A stretch of DNA of 64,000 bases. It comes from Bifidobacterium goeldii. Lineage in GTDB: Bacteria; Actinomycetota; Actinomycetes; Actinomycetales; Bifidobacteriaceae. A program made the translations under genes and the position numbers. Shown piece by piece: positions 29,646 to 39,361 of this stretch. Location: contig NZ_QXGL01000006.1 of the NCBI RefSeq assembly GCF_003951095.1, positions 1 to 64,000 on the forward strand. The letters are read 5' to 3'. The notes under the pieces were generated by a model. That model ran no database searches, was not told the DNA's origin, and was given only the letters and a program-made list of their open reading frames with translations. The first letter of the stretch is position 1; every line of letters begins with the position of its first letter.

Positions 29646-30938
29646 TTAGCGCTCGTCGAGCGGAATGTAGTCACGCTCGGTTTCGCCGGTGTACACCTGA
29701 CGCGGGCGGCCAATCTTCGTATTCGGGTCAGCGAGCATCTCGCGATACTGTGCAATCCAGCCAGGAATACGGCCCAACGCAAACAGCGTAGTAAACATTG
29801 CCGGATCAAAGCCGATCGCGCGGTAAATCAAACCAGTATAGAAGTCCACGTTCGGGTACAGGTGACGAGAGACGAAATACTCGTCATGCAACGCAATGTC
29901 TTCCAGCTCAATTGCCACATCAAACAATGCACGCTCATCCGGCGGCAACTTCGACGTATCCTCACGCTCCATAATCTTCTCAAGATACGTCTTCGCAATC
30001 GCCGCACGCGGGTCATACGACTTGTACACGCGGTGGCCCAATCCAGAAATACGGTGACCATTCGCCGTAGCATCATCAACAAACTCGCGCACTGTTTTAC
30101 CAGAATCGCGAATCGCTTTCAGCTGGCGCAACACCGCCTCATTCGCACCACCGTGCAACGGGCCAGACAACGCGTTAATACCAGCAGCCACTGCAGAATA
30201 CAGGTTCGCATGAGCTGAACCTGCGATACGAACTACTGACGTCGAGCAATTCTGCTCATGGTCCGCGTGAATAATCAGCAAACGTCCAAGCGCATGCACA
30301 TAGAGCGAATCTGACTCAAACGGCTCATACGGTACCGCGAAGCACATGCGCAGGAAATCATCAACATAACCGCGCGCATAATCCGGATACAGCATCGGCT
30401 CATCATGGCGACGGCGGAAAATGTACGACACAATCGTGCGCACCTTCGCCATAATGATTTTGGCAGCCTCATCCAACTGGTCAGGATCGTTAATATCCGT
30501 CGTATCCGGGTAGAACGCGGCAAGCGCATTCACTGCGGAAGCCAGTACGCTCATCGGGTGAGCGGAACGCGGGAACGAGCCCATAAAGGTACGGAAATCC
30601 TCGCCCACCATGGTTTTATGGTTGATATCTGAGCAGAACTGCTCGTACTCAGCCTTGCTGGGCAATTCACCGTGACGCAGCAGCCACGCTACCTCAAGAA
30701 AATCAGACTGTTCGCACAGCTGCTCGATTGGGTAGCCGCGATAGCGCAGAATCGAATTGTTGCCATCAATAAACGTGATTTTCGACTCGCATTGGGCGGT
30801 CGTGAGGAATCCAGGATCGAGCGTCACCCAACCGTCGTTGCGCAGCTTCGAGACGACGATACCGTCTGGGCCAGCCGAGGCTTTGACAACCGGCAGAGTG
30901 TACTTACTCGAATCCACATGAAGCTCAGCCGTCGCCAT
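29646..30938 (-). CDS. gltA: citrate synthase
   Basis: A 430-residue hexameric-type citrate synthase that condenses acetyl-CoA and oxaloacetate. The catalytic histidines are seen in ALSGPLHGGANEAVL and ISGLGHRVYKSYDPR, and the catalytic aspartate in NVDFYTGLIYRAIG. In bifidobacteria the TCA cycle is incomplete and this enzyme serves glutamate precursor supply. ATG 30938 (MATAELHVDSS) is chosen because AAGGGG lies 5 bases upstream; the open frame continues 11 codons earlier without a site. Confidence 0.96.
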   Translation of the reverse strand: MATAELHVDSSKYTLPVVKASAGPDGIVVSKLRNDGWVTLDPGFLTTAQCESKITFIDGNNSILRYRGYPIEQLCEQSDFLEVAWLLRHGELPSKAEYEQFCSDINHKTMVGEDFRTFMGSFPRSAHPMSVLASAVNALAAFYPDTTDINDPDQLDEAAKIIMAKVRTIVSYIFRRRHDEPMLYPDYARGYVDDFLRMCFAVPYEPFESDSLYVHALGRLLIIHADHEQNCSTSVVRIAGSAHANLYSAVAAGINALSGPLHGGANEAVLRQLKAIRDSGKTVREFVDDATANGHRISGLGHRVYKSYDPRAAIAKTYLEKIMEREDTSKLPPDERALFDVAIELEDIALHDEYFVSRHLYPNVDFYTGLIYRAIGFDPAMFTTLFALGRIPGWIAQYREMLADPNTKIGRPRQVYTGETERDYIPLDER

Positions 30939-31021
30939 CCGTACCCCTTTTCGCATCCATTTTGCCGGCATTCATACCGACCGCGTAATGGACCACACTA
31001 TATTGCCCACATGTTTCCTTC

Positions 31022-31067
31022 AAAAACGGCGCTCCGACACGTGGACATGCCACACGTCGGAGCGCCG
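31022..31067 (-). terminator. map terminator
   Basis: CGGCGCTCCGAC pairs with GTCGGAGCGCCG, extended by GTGG/CCAC inside; TTTTTG follows on the minus strand. Confidence 0.9.
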
Positions 31068-31103
31068 AATATTGAACGCGATTACAGAACGATTATCGCG
31101 CTA

Positions 31104-31880
31104 CTAATCGCGCACGGTGAGGATAACCGGACCGTCCTCAGTAATAGCGATAGTATGCTCGCTGTGAGCGCCGCGCGAGCCATCGGACGAGCGCAGCGTC
31201 CAACCGTCCTTGGAATCCTGGTAGATTTCGTCCGTAGTCTTCAAGAACCACGGTTCGATTGCGATTACCAAGCCCGGGCGCAGCTTATACCCATGGTTTG
31301 CGCGGCCGTCGTTCGGCACGTGCGGATCGCCATGCATAATGTGGCCAACGCCGTGACCGCCGAATTCGAGGTTAATCGGATAACCGTATTCGCGAGCAAT
31401 ATCGCCGATCGTGGACGAAACGTCGCCCAAACGGTTACCCGGCTGTGCAGCTTCAATACCAGCGGCGAGCGCTTCCTCAGTGCACTTAATCAAACGCAGA
31501 TCGCTTGGATCCTGATCCTTGCCAACAACAAAGCTGATTGCAGAGTCACCCACCCAGCCGTTCACGCTGACTGCGAGGTCGAGGCTGATGAGATCGCCAT
31601 CCTTGAGGTTGTAATCGTACGGTACGCCGTGCAGCACAGCATCATTGACGGACGTGCAAATGTAGTGCGCGAACGGGCCAGTGCCGAAGTCAGGAGCGTA
31701 ATCCACGTAGCAGGATTCCGCACCCTTGCGATCGACGATCTTCTTGTGCACGTACTCGTCGATTTCGAGCAGGTTGGTGCCAACCTTGGTCATGTCTTTC
31801 AGTTCACGAAGAATCTCGCCGACGAAACGACCAGCCGGCTTCATCTCTTCAATTTCCTTGGGTGTCTTGAGTTCGATCAT
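31104..31880 (-). CDS. map: methionine aminopeptidase type I
   Basis: A 258-residue metalloprotease that removes initiator methionine from new proteins. The five metal ligands are visible: Asp in LDLAVSVNGWVGDSAISF (two), His in GGHGVGHIMH, Glu in IAIEPWF and Glu in SEHTIAIT. Length and start (MIELKTPKEIEEMKPAG) are those of the short bacterial form. The site before the ATG is weak (GGGCGG). A TAGGCT hexamer 7 bases upstream would also allow a leaderless message. Confidence 0.96.
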   Translation of the reverse strand: MIELKTPKEIEEMKPAGRFVGEILRELKDMTKVGTNLLEIDEYVHKKIVDRKGAESCYVDYAPDFGTGPFAHYICTSVNDAVLHGVPYDYNLKDGDLISLDLAVSVNGWVGDSAISFVVGKDQDPSDLRLIKCTEEALAAGIEAAQPGNRLGDVSSTIGDIAREYGYPINLEFGGHGVGHIMHGDPHVPNDGRANHGYKLRPGLVIAIEPWFLKTTDEIYQDSKDGWTLRSSDGSRGAHSEHTIAITEDGPVILTVRD

Positions 31881-31946
31881 GCCGCCCAGCCTACTCAGGG
31901 TGCACTACTTATGTGCCATGCGTTTGCGTTATCTGCGTACAACGCA

Positions 31947-31986
31947 AGTGGGTGGCATGCGCAACACTCTGCGTATGCCACCCACT
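31947..31986 (-). terminator. stem-loop downstream of the DUF308-type gene
   Basis: A 17-bp stem starting AGTGGGTGGCAT (one G-T pair) closes on the six-base loop ACACTC, 30 bases after the stop. No T-run. Confidence 0.75.
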
Positions 31987-32015
31987 AATACGTATACCAC
32001 GAACTCAGGTTGCGG

Positions 32016-32840
32016 CTACTTGCGCGGTTTGCCAAACATGAACGCGCGCACAATAGCAGAAACGCCCATGACGATGAGTGCGCAGCCGCCGAAGATCACC
32101 AAGAACAGCATTGAAGAGACTGGTGAGACGAGGACGACAATGCCTGCGATAATCGAGACGATTGCGTAGAGCACGGCCCACCCGGAGCTTGGCAAACGCC
32201 ATGATTCAGCGAGTGCCATCACGCCTTCCATAATCCAACCGAGACCGACGATAAGCGTGACGAATACCGCGATACTCTGGCCGGAGAGCGCTGCGTTTTT
32301 CAGCATGACAACGCCGCCGACTGCCAGCATGATGCCGATCAGAATATCAAGCACACGCCACCCGGCTGGCAATCCTAGTGTGACGATTGCTGAAACAATA
32401 CGAATAACGCCGGTGACCACAAAATAAATGCCGATGGCTACTGCGAATACGGTTAGTGTTTTACCCGGCCAGATGAGCAGTGCAAGACCGAGGATGAGAG
32501 CCGCAACGCCAACAATGCCGTAGATGGCACGTACCGCGTTTTTTGCCGGCTGTGGCAGCATTTCTTCGATGAGTTTAAATGGGCTGAAGTTCTGCCAATC
32601 ATATGGATTGTTCTGGCTGTTTTGGCCGTTTGCTCCATAGGCAGGCTGGTACGCGTAAGGCTGACCATATGGTTGTTCGCCTTGCGGACCTTGCGCATAC
32701 TGCTGATTTGACTGCTGATTCGCCTGCTGCTGGTTAGGTGCGCCGCCGTAGGGATAGTTTTGGCTGTTCGGCTGGCCTTGCGGCGCATAGGCTCCATACT
32801 GTGGCTGATCGTTACGATCGTCTGCGTTTGGATCGCTCAT
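32016..32840 (-). CDS. HdeD/DUF308-like membrane protein with Q/N/Y-rich N-terminus
   Basis: A 274-residue protein. The first 85 or so residues are low complexity, rich in Gln, Asn, Tyr, Pro and Gly (QQQANQQSNQQYAQGPQ), and probably cytoplasmic and disordered. Six hydrophobic helices follow from about residue 105 in three pairs, with GLALLIWPGKTL and GWIMEGVMALAE, which fit the HdeD/DUF308 pattern linked in some bacteria to acid stress. I choose ATG 32840 because AGGAGG lies 6 bases before it. A near-perfect palindrome about 70 bases upstream may be its operator. Function in this organism unknown. Confidence 0.82.
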   Translation of the reverse strand: MSDPNADDRNDQPQYGAYAPQGQPNSQNYPYGGAPNQQQANQQSNQQYAQGPQGEQPYGQPYAYQPAYGANGQNSQNNPYDWQNFSPFKLIEEMLPQPAKNAVRAIYGIVGVAALILGLALLIWPGKTLTVFAVAIGIYFVVTGVIRIVSAIVTLGLPAGWRVLDILIGIMLAVGGVVMLKNAALSGQSIAVFVTLIVGLGWIMEGVMALAESWRLPSSGWAVLYAIVSIIAGIVVLVSPVSSMLFLVIFGGCALIVMGVSAIVRAFMFGKPRK

Positions 32841-32909
32841 GGTATACCTCCTGCGGCGTACGTGCGAGCGCGTACGCGAATGGTTCCGCGATGACAACAA
32901 TCATTATTC

Positions 32910-32924
32910 TAGACAAGTTGTCTA
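32910..32924. promoter_or_regulatory. 15-bp palindrome upstream of the DUF308-type gene
   Basis: TAGACAA-G-TTGTCTA has perfect 7-base arms around one central base. TAGAAT/AATAAT hexamers lie beside it on the minus strand, so it could overlap a -10 region. It is a good candidate operator for a dimeric repressor. The rest of 32841-33080 shows no gene. Confidence 0.6.
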
Positions 32925-33080
32925 ATTCATGCTTTAGGCAAAAACAGCTCAATCGTCGGTCATTACGGCGCTGATTGTCTATCAAATCGTTATGAGTGCG
33001 CGCGCAAATCTGCGCTTGTACACTGATCCAAACATCGCTGCACGGCCAAATCATCACTGCGGTCAGCGAACGCGGATAGT

Positions 33081-35171
33081 ATGGCAGCTATGACCACAGC
33101 TTTGACTTCCGGCATTGACCCGGCATCGTTCTCCTCCGTCATCAATCCCGCCAATGATCTGTTCCGTTTCGCAAACGGCCCGTGGATCGACACGTACCGA
33201 CTGCCTGATGATAAGGCTCGCTACGGTTCGTTCGATAAGCTGGCCGAGGACGCCGAAAATCAGATTCACGAAATTCTCGAAGACGACGACTGCCCTGCCG
33301 TCAAGTCGCGCACACTCTACCGTTCATTCACGGACACTGATGCGATTGAAGCAGCTGGCGTTGAACCCATTAAGCCGTCGCTGCACGCTATTGATAATGC
33401 TGCCGACAAGGCAGCCCTCACTCGCGTAATCGGCTCGCTCAAGCCAACCGATGCCGGCCCGGATGTTTTCGGCATCGCTATCTATGGCGACCCGAAGAAC
33501 CCAGATATCAACGTTGTACACGTTGAGCAGGCTGGCATTAATCTGCCTGACGAGGCGTACTATCGCGAGGATCATTACGCGCCCATCCGCGATGCCTACG
33601 TGAACATGGTTGCCACGCTGCTGCGTAAGGCTGGATATGGCGATGAGGCGTCTGCACGCGAGCAGGCAGCTCGCTTCCTTGAGGTTGAGACGCGTATCGC
33701 TGCTTGCCACTGGGACAATGTGGCTACGCGCGATTCGGTCAAAACCTATAATCCAACCGATTATGCGACACTGCGCAATCAGCTGGCTCATTTCGACGTT
33801 GATGCTTGGGCTCATGCTTGGCAGGAAGCCTACGACAAGACTACGGCTGCTGCCGCTCAGCCAGTCGATATGGTTGGCGCTCTGCAGCATACGATTGTGC
33901 ATGAGCCGAGCTTCTTGACTGGGTTTGATGCGTTCTGGCAGGCTGCCGAGCTTGACGATTTGAAGCTGTGGGCGCGCGTACACGTGATTATTGACGCGGC
34001 TAGCTTCTTAAGCCGTGAATTTGATACCACGTACTTTGACTTCTACGGCAAAACGCTGTCCGGCACGCGCCAGCAGCGTGACCGTTGGAAGCGCGGCGTC
34101 AGCTTGGTGAACAGCATCTGCGGTGAAGATGTCGGCCGTGAGTATGTGCGCCGTCATTTCCCCGAAAGCTCTAAGCAGCGTATGGAGCAGCTTGTCGCTA
34201 ACCTTATTGACGCGTATCGCGTGTCGATTTCCACCAGCGACTGGCTGAGTGAGGAAACGAAGGCGAAGGCACTGGACAAGCTGAGCAAGTTCACGCCAAT
34301 GATCGGTTACACCGAGCACTGGCGTGATTACACTGCTTTGGACGTGCGCGCCGACGCTTCACTGGTGGAAAACATGGCTGCCGCTTCACTGTACGAGTGG
34401 GGTTATCAGCTCGCTAAGGTCAACAAGCCGGTGGATCGTGGCGAATGGCTGATGAATCCGCAGACGGTGAATGCTTACTACGAGCCAAGCATGAACGTTA
34501 TCGTGTTCCCTGCCGCTATTTTGCAGCCTCCGTTCTTTGATCCGAATGCTGAGGATGCTGCTAACTATGGTGGTATTGGCGCGGTGATCGGCCATGAGAT
34601 TGGTCATGGTTTTGACGATCAGGGTAGCCAGTATGACGGTGACGGCAAGCTCAATAATTGGTGGACTGATGAGGATCGTCAGCGTTTCGAACAGCGTACG
34701 AAGGCGCTGATTGCTCAGTATGATGCGTTTGTGCCAACGCAGTTGGCTGAAAAGTATGCTGACGAACCTGACAAGGCGCCTCACGTCAACGGCGCATTGA
34801 CGATCGGCGAGAATATCGGTGATCTGGGTGGCGTGAACATCGCGCTCAAAGCGTACGCGTTCGCGCTGGATGAGGCTGCCGGCCGCAGCAAGGATGGTTC
34901 GCCTGCAGGTATCGAAGCTGCTCTGGAACAGGCTCCGACGATGGATGGTTACACCGGCTTGCAGCGCTTCTTCTTAAGCTACGCGTCAATCTGGCGTTCG
35001 AAGAACCGTGATGAGCTTGCTGAGAAGTTCCTAGCGATCGACCCGCACTCCCCTGCGGAATGCCGCACTAACGGTATTGTGCGCAATGTTGACTTGTTCT
35101 ACAAGGCGTTCAACGTTACCGAAAACAACGATATGTGGCTCGCTCCTGATCAGCGCGTGCGTATCTGGTAA
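33081..35171 (+). CDS. pepO: M13-family zinc endopeptidase (PepO-like)
   Basis: A 696-residue neprilysin-type metallopeptidase that cleaves oligopeptides. The zinc motif HEIGH is at 505-509 with catalytic E506, the third ligand is E577 in ENIGDLGG, and NAYYEPSMNVIVFPAAIL is the substrate-binding NxYY region of the family. There is no signal peptide or membrane helix, so unlike mammalian relatives it is cytoplasmic. ATG 33081 and ATG 33090 are both possible and neither has a strong ribosome site. A rho-independent terminator follows. Confidence 0.95.
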   Translation: MAAMTTALTSGIDPASFSSVINPANDLFRFANGPWIDTYRLPDDKARYGSFDKLAEDAENQIHEILEDDDCPAVKSRTLYRSFTDTDAIEAAGVEPIKPSLHAIDNAADKAALTRVIGSLKPTDAGPDVFGIAIYGDPKNPDINVVHVEQAGINLPDEAYYREDHYAPIRDAYVNMVATLLRKAGYGDEASAREQAARFLEVETRIAACHWDNVATRDSVKTYNPTDYATLRNQLAHFDVDAWAHAWQEAYDKTTAAAAQPVDMVGALQHTIVHEPSFLTGFDAFWQAAELDDLKLWARVHVIIDAASFLSREFDTTYFDFYGKTLSGTRQQRDRWKRGVSLVNSICGEDVGREYVRRHFPESSKQRMEQLVANLIDAYRVSISTSDWLSEETKAKALDKLSKFTPMIGYTEHWRDYTALDVRADASLVENMAAASLYEWGYQLAKVNKPVDRGEWLMNPQTVNAYYEPSMNVIVFPAAILQPPFFDPNAEDAANYGGIGAVIGHEIGHGFDDQGSQYDGDGKLNNWWTDEDRQRFEQRTKALIAQYDAFVPTQLAEKYADEPDKAPHVNGALTIGENIGDLGGVNIALKAYAFALDEAAGRSKDGSPAGIEAALEQAPTMDGYTGLQRFFLSYASIWRSKNRDELAEKFLAIDPHSPAECRTNGIVRNVDLFYKAFNVTENNDMWLAPDQRVRIW

Positions 35172-35203
35172 TCGATTGTCACAAACGCTCTCGTGAATCC
35201 TCT

Positions 35204-35232
35204 ACCCGCCCCAGCTTGTGCTCGGGGCGGGT
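35204..35232 (+). terminator. pepO terminator
   Basis: ACCCGCCCC pairs with GGGGCGGGT over 9 bases, followed by ATTTC, about 30 bases after the stop. Confidence 0.82.
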
Positions 35233-35309
35233 ATTTCATATGTTGCATGGTTGCCAAACATCTGCCAAACATCAACATAAGCCACATACCATGCGCGTAG
35301 AGACCATGT

Positions 35310-35921
35310 CTAAAATGGCGGTTCGCCGCTCGCGCTTGCTTCGCTCGCAAACTCTTCTACCCCGTCCCTAGTATCAGGTGGCATTTCCGCTTCTGCTGCC
35401 ATACTCTCAAGCGGTGGAGGCGTAGTGTTTGCTGGCGTATTGTTCTGCCACGGGTCAGCTCCTGGCGTGGGGGCATTTGCCGATGCCATTGCAGTGGTTG
35501 CAGCCGCTTGATTGTTTGTAGCGGTTTGTGCACTGTCAGATTGCGCCACCGATTTGCGGAATCGTTTGAGCTCACTGACCCCATAATTAAGATCATGCCC
35601 AATGCTGGACGCTTCGAGAACCAGCCGCGAGCGTGACTCTCCTGATTGGGCGTTCCATTGTTCCGTGTTGAGCAGACCGGTGACGATAACTGCATCACCT
35701 TTATGCAGCGACATGCGCACATTTGAGGCGAGCTGCCGGAATGCTTTTACCGTGAGCCATGTTGTCGGCATGTTTCGCCATTCGCGCGTGGTTGCATCCA
35801 TATAACTGCGTGTACTGCCCAATCGAAACGTACAGCCTGAGAGCATGCCTTCTTTGCCGAATACAGTTGGTTCTGCGCCTACGAATCCGGTAACAGTCAC
35901 CGTTCCTTGCTGTATTGCCAT
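35310..35921 (-). CDS. ssb: single-stranded DNA-binding protein
   Basis: A 203-residue SSB. The OB fold occupies about 1-110 (MAIQQGTVTVTGFVGAEPTV, GDAVIVTGLLNTEQW). The remainder is a flexible Ala/Thr/Pro/Glu-rich linker ending SGEPPF, a diverged version of the acidic DDIPF-type tip that recruits partner proteins. It is not beside rpsF or rpsR, so it is probably a second, stand-alone SSB and not the replication-linked copy. ATG 35921 is preferred; AAGGA lies 8 bases before it. Confidence 0.9.
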   Translation of the reverse strand: MAIQQGTVTVTGFVGAEPTVFGKEGMLSGCTFRLGSTRSYMDATTREWRNMPTTWLTVKAFRQLASNVRMSLHKGDAVIVTGLLNTEQWNAQSGESRSRLVLEASSIGHDLNYGVSELKRFRKSVAQSDSAQTATNNQAAATTAMASANAPTPGADPWQNNTPANTTPPPLESMAAEAEMPPDTRDGVEEFASEASASGEPPF

Positions 35922-36041
35922 GATCATGTTCCTTTCCACGTTGGCCCGCCGACCCCCATTCGGCGGTGAGCATTACTATCGCATAGATTGTGCAAAGAGC
36001 ACGTGGTTTTCGGATCATGTGGTCGAAGGCTCAGGTTTTCG

Positions 36042-36092
36042 GCGTGTTGTGGATAACTGGGCTTCTACCCGCCCAGTTATCCACGCTCACGC
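36042..36092. terminator. hairpin with DnaA-box-like arms
   Basis: GTGGATAACTGGGC (36049-36062) pairs perfectly with its complement (36071-36084) around TTCTACCC, with GCGTG/CACGC as outer pairing. It lies 15 bases after the stop of the downstream gene and so can act as its terminator, though no T-run follows. The left arm contains TGTGGATAA, a perfect reverse-strand DnaA box, and the right arm TTATCCACG. Confidence 0.65.
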
Positions 36093-36106
36093 TATCTAAG
36101 CCGAAA

Positions 36107-37303
36107 TCATCCGCGATTGTCGCCGTCCGCCCCGGTCTCAGCCTTCTTCTGATCGAACACTTGACGGATATACGGACCGAACGTCTCGATAATGTGCGCC
36201 GCGCCAATCAGATCGTCATGCAGTTTCTCATCCCCAGGCGTTTCACAATGGGAACCGACTGGCTTACCATTCTCAAGTTCAACAACGATACGGCCGAGTG
36301 GCAGCGTGTTCTTCGGCGGTTCAGGGCGGTTGGTGAACGCGTAGCGACGGTAGATACTGCCGTTCTGCTTCGATTTGGGCAGCACATCGTACAACTGTGA
36401 GGCGAACGCGAGCAATGCGCCGCAGTTGTCAACATTGTCGGTAATGAACGACGACAGTGAGAACTCGAGCTTAGCCTTGCCGTCACTCTCACTATCGGGC
36501 TCGTCGACGTTGATTTTGGCTACCGCACCGGGATCTTCAACGGGCACGTTCATGTCGTACGCGTAGAAGTAGCCAAATACTTGCGACTCACGGTTTGAAG
36601 ATCCGGCAGACGCATCAGGCTCGCCATTAATGGCGGCCATATCTGCTGCGATCGATGCAATGTCGGTAATCGCGTCAGCACTGGGTTGTGCACCATCACT
36701 GGGCTCAACCGTAACAGACTGCGTTTGCGTGATGGTCGCAGTATTTGACGTGTTCTGCTCGGCGTTCTCGAGCTGCTCGAATAGCTGCGGTAAATGCTCA
36801 GTCATGCCAGTGCTGAGACGCTGCGCGCCAACTAGTACTTCCTTCTTAAGCTGTGCGTTGACGGCGCAACGATGCAAAACGGTCACGCCCTCATCACCGT
36901 TGCTCAATTCAGCAGTGAACCGCGCTATCGGCATAACACCCTCAGGCAGCTCTTCAGAACATGAGAAGGCGTAGCGACGGAATGTAATATCCTTCGCGTT
37001 CGCATCCTCATATTCAGCGAGCGACTGAGCGAGCAAGGTGACGTCAGTGAGTAGCAGTTGACGGTTTTCTGCATGCTGCTTGATGAGGTCGCCAGCATGA
37101 ATGCTGATTTGACGCTCGCCACCGTTCGGTTCCTCGAGCGACACCCAGATCAGCTGAGTGGCATCCTCTGGCTCATGGTCAGCATCGTACGCATAGAACC
37201 AGCCGATAATTCGCGGCTCGGAAGCATCAGTCGTATTACTGCTTTCCTCGTTCGTATTCGCTGCCATTGTTGCGTCGCTGTTCATCTCGTCTTCGTTGGC
37301 CAT
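36107..37303 (-). CDS. hypothetical acidic protein with two tandem copies of an unknown domain
   Basis: A 398-residue soluble protein I do not recognise. Two related domains of about 140 residues (roughly 29-180 and 240-395) share the same order of blocks: GWFYAYDADHEPED / GYFYAYDMNVPVED near the start, FRRYAFSCSEELPEG / YRRYAFTNRPEPPKN in the middle, then IARFTAELSNGD / LGRIVVELENGK. A Ser/Thr/Asn-rich linker separates them. No signal peptide, membrane helix or catalytic motif is evident. AAGGA lies before ATG 37303. Monocistronic, between ssb and proS. Confidence 0.8.
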   Translation of the reverse strand: MANEDEMNSDATMAANTNEESSNTTDASEPRIIGWFYAYDADHEPEDATQLIWVSLEEPNGGERQISIHAGDLIKQHAENRQLLLTDVTLLAQSLAEYEDANAKDITFRRYAFSCSEELPEGVMPIARFTAELSNGDEGVTVLHRCAVNAQLKKEVLVGAQRLSTGMTEHLPQLFEQLENAEQNTSNTATITQTQSVTVEPSDGAQPSADAITDIASIAADMAAINGEPDASAGSSNRESQVFGYFYAYDMNVPVEDPGAVAKINVDEPDSESDGKAKLEFSLSSFITDNVDNCGALLAFASQLYDVLPKSKQNGSIYRRYAFTNRPEPPKNTLPLGRIVVELENGKPVGSHCETPGDEKLHDDLIGAAHIIETFGPYIRQVFDQKKAETGADGDNRG

Positions 37304-37356
37304 GATGATCCTTTCGCCAGATTGGGCACTGCGTCCAAGACTACGCCACATCGCGC

Positions 37357-37398
37357 AAAAACGCGTCGAGCCCCTCACATAGGAGGAGCTCGACGCGT
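37357..37398 (-). terminator. proS terminator
   Basis: ACGCGTCGAGC pairs with GCTCGACGCGT over 11 bases, followed by TTTTTG on the minus strand. Confidence 0.88.
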
Positions 37399-37416
37399 AG
37401 GGTTTAGCAAACCGAA

Positions 37417-39222
37417 TCAGGCCAGACGGGCTTCGATTGTGTCAGCAGCCTCAGCCACCGGCACTGCCACAGAGTTTTCACCGTTACGATCACGCACTTC
37501 AATCGTGCCGTTGTTCACGGTGTCGCGGCCAGCCACAGCGATCAGCGGCACGCCGATAAGCTCAGCATCCTTGAACTTGACGCCTGGGGAAACCTTCTTG
37601 CGATCATCGTAAATGACTTCGATGCCGCGAGCTTCCAGCTCGGCAACCAGCTTTTCAGCCGCTTCGAAAGCAGCCTCATCCTTGCCAGTAGCGACAACGT
37701 GCACCTGTGCAGGAGCGATGACAGCAGGCCATGCAAGACCCTTTTCGTCATGATGCGTTTCAGCAATGCAGGCGAGCACGCGGGAAACGCCGATGCCGTA
37801 GGAGCCCATCCACACGGGCACAGTCTTGCCGTTCTGGTCGAGCACCTTGAGGTCCAGCGCCTTGGAGTACTTGAGGCCGAGCTGGAACACCTGACCGATC
37901 TCCACACCACGCTCAAAGCTTAAGGGGCCGGAGCCGTCCGGGCTCATATCGCCGTGGCGCACTTCAACGGCTTCCACCGTGCCGTCAGCTTCGAAATCGC
38001 GACCGTAGACGAGATCGTAGTAATCAACTTCGTTCTCATCAGCACCGGTGTACCATGCGGAACCGCGAGCCACGTGTGCATCAATGAAGTAGCGCAGTGG
38101 CTCCTTCAAGCCAGCCTTTTCGCGCTGCGGGCCGAGCACCATCGGGCCAATGTAGCCCGGAACAAGCTCAGGGTGCTTCTTCAAGTCTTCGTCGGTTGCT
38201 TCCTCAAGCTCGCACGGAGCAAACTGAGCTTCCAAACGCTTCATATCAACCTGACGATCGCCCGGCAAACCGATAGCGATCAGTTCACGCCATGGCTCAT
38301 CGTGCTCCTCATCCTCCGGGTGCAGCACGGCCACAACCACGTTCTTCAACGTGTCAGATGCAGCCCAGCCGCGGCCGTCGGTGCGCGGGTACATTGCATC
38401 GGCGCGCTCGATCATCTTAGCGATGGTCTTCGCATCCGGGGTGGGGCGCTTCTCAGCTGCCGGAGTGGCGGAATAGTCTACATCTGCGACCGGCGGCGTG
38501 TGCAGCGCTTCAACGTTCCATGCCTTGCCGGAGGGAGCAAGCGCGAACGTATCCTCACCAATCGGCATCGGAGCCAAGAATTCTTCAGAAGCGGAGCCAC
38601 CCATCGGGCCGGACATGGCGAACACCGGCACATACTTCAAGTCAAGACGCTGGAACACACGCTCGTAAGCGCCGCGCTCATCGTAGTACGCCTTCTTCAA
38701 GCCCTCTTCGTCAACGCTGAACGAGTAGGCGTCCTTCATGATGAACTCACGGCCGCGGATCAGGCCTGCACGCGGGCGGAATTCGTCGCGGTACTTGGTC
38801 TGGATCTGGTAGAGGGTTACCGGCAGGTCCTTGTAGGACGAGTACATGTCCTTGACCAGCAGGGTGAACATCTCCTCATGCGTAGGAGCGAGCAGGTAGT
38901 CAGCCTCGTGGCGGTCCTTCAAACGGAAGATATTGTCGCCGTACTCTTCCCAACGGTGGGTAGCCTCGTACGGTTCGCGCGGCAGCAGTGCCGGGAAGTG
39001 CACTTCCTGTGCACCGATGCCGGCCATCTCCTCGCGGATGATCTCCTCGATTTTGTTGAGTACGCGCAGGCCCAGCGGCAGCCAGGTCCAAATGCCAGGG
39101 GCGGCCTTACGAATGTAGCCGGCACGCAGCAGAAGTTTTGCGGAATCGACATCCGCGTCGGCGGGGTCCTCGCGCAGCGTGCGCAGGAACATGGTAGACA
39201 TACGAAGTGCTTTGGAACTCAT
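37417..39222 (-). CDS. proS: prolyl-tRNA synthetase
   Basis: A 601-residue class II synthetase of the bacterial type with an inserted editing domain. Motif 2 ([22 protein letters not shown]), motif 3 ([16 protein letters not shown]) and the anticodon-binding C-terminal domain are present. The inserted domain at about 230-400 should clear misacylated Ala-tRNA(Pro). I choose ATG 39222, giving [16 protein letters not shown] as in remembered bifidobacterial ProS, although the ribosome site (GGAA) is weak. Confidence 0.96.
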   Translation of the reverse strand: MSSKALRMSTMFLRTLREDPADADVDSAKLLLRAGYIRKAAPGIWTWLPLGLRVLNKIEEIIREEMAGIGAQEVHFPALLPREPYEATHRWEEYGDNIFRLKDRHEADYLLAPTHEEMFTLLVKDMYSSYKDLPVTLYQIQTKYRDEFRPRAGLIRGREFIMKDAYSFSVDEEGLKKAYYDERGAYERVFQRLDLKYVPVFAMSGPMGGSASEEFLAPMPIGEDTFALAPSGKAWNVEALHTPPVADVDYSATPAAEKRPTPDAKTIAKMIERADAMYPRTDGRGWAASDTLKNVVVAVLHPEDEEHDEPWRELIAIGLPGDRQVDMKRLEAQFAPCELEEATDEDLKKHPELVPGYIGPMVLGPQREKAGLKEPLRYFIDAHVARGSAWYTGADENEVDYYDLVYGRDFEADGTVEAVEVRHGDMSPDGSGPLSFERGVEIGQVFQLGLKYSKALDLKVLDQNGKTVPVWMGSYGIGVSRVLACIAETHHDEKGLAWPAVIAPAQVHVVATGKDEAAFEAAEKLVAELEARGIEVIYDDRKKVSPGVKFKDAELIGVPLIAVAGRDTVNNGTIEVRDRNGENSVAVPVAEAADTIEARLA

Positions 39223-39361
39223 GGGTTCCAAGGTATTCGCGTTGCGGGACAATACCGGCAAGTCACAGCGCAGGCCACCTCAGGCAGCAGCAGCTGTGGT
39301 GTCACGCGGCGGATCATGCGACAATGGGTTGAGGTCGTGTAAGCGCAGAGGGGGATGTGCC

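Noticed and set aside
30672..31988. 438-residue open frame antisense to gltA and map
   Set aside because: Runs across two conserved genes and a terminator on the other strand, with no recognisable motif.
37954..39342. 462-residue open frame antisense to proS
   Set aside because: It mirrors a strongly conserved synthetase, shows no domain and has no ribosome site. Long antisense frames are common at this GC content.
39179..39361. Upstream extension of the membrane protein gene at 39362
   Set aside because: It is antisense to the proS start and lacks a ribosome site; ATG 39362 follows a GA/G-rich site.
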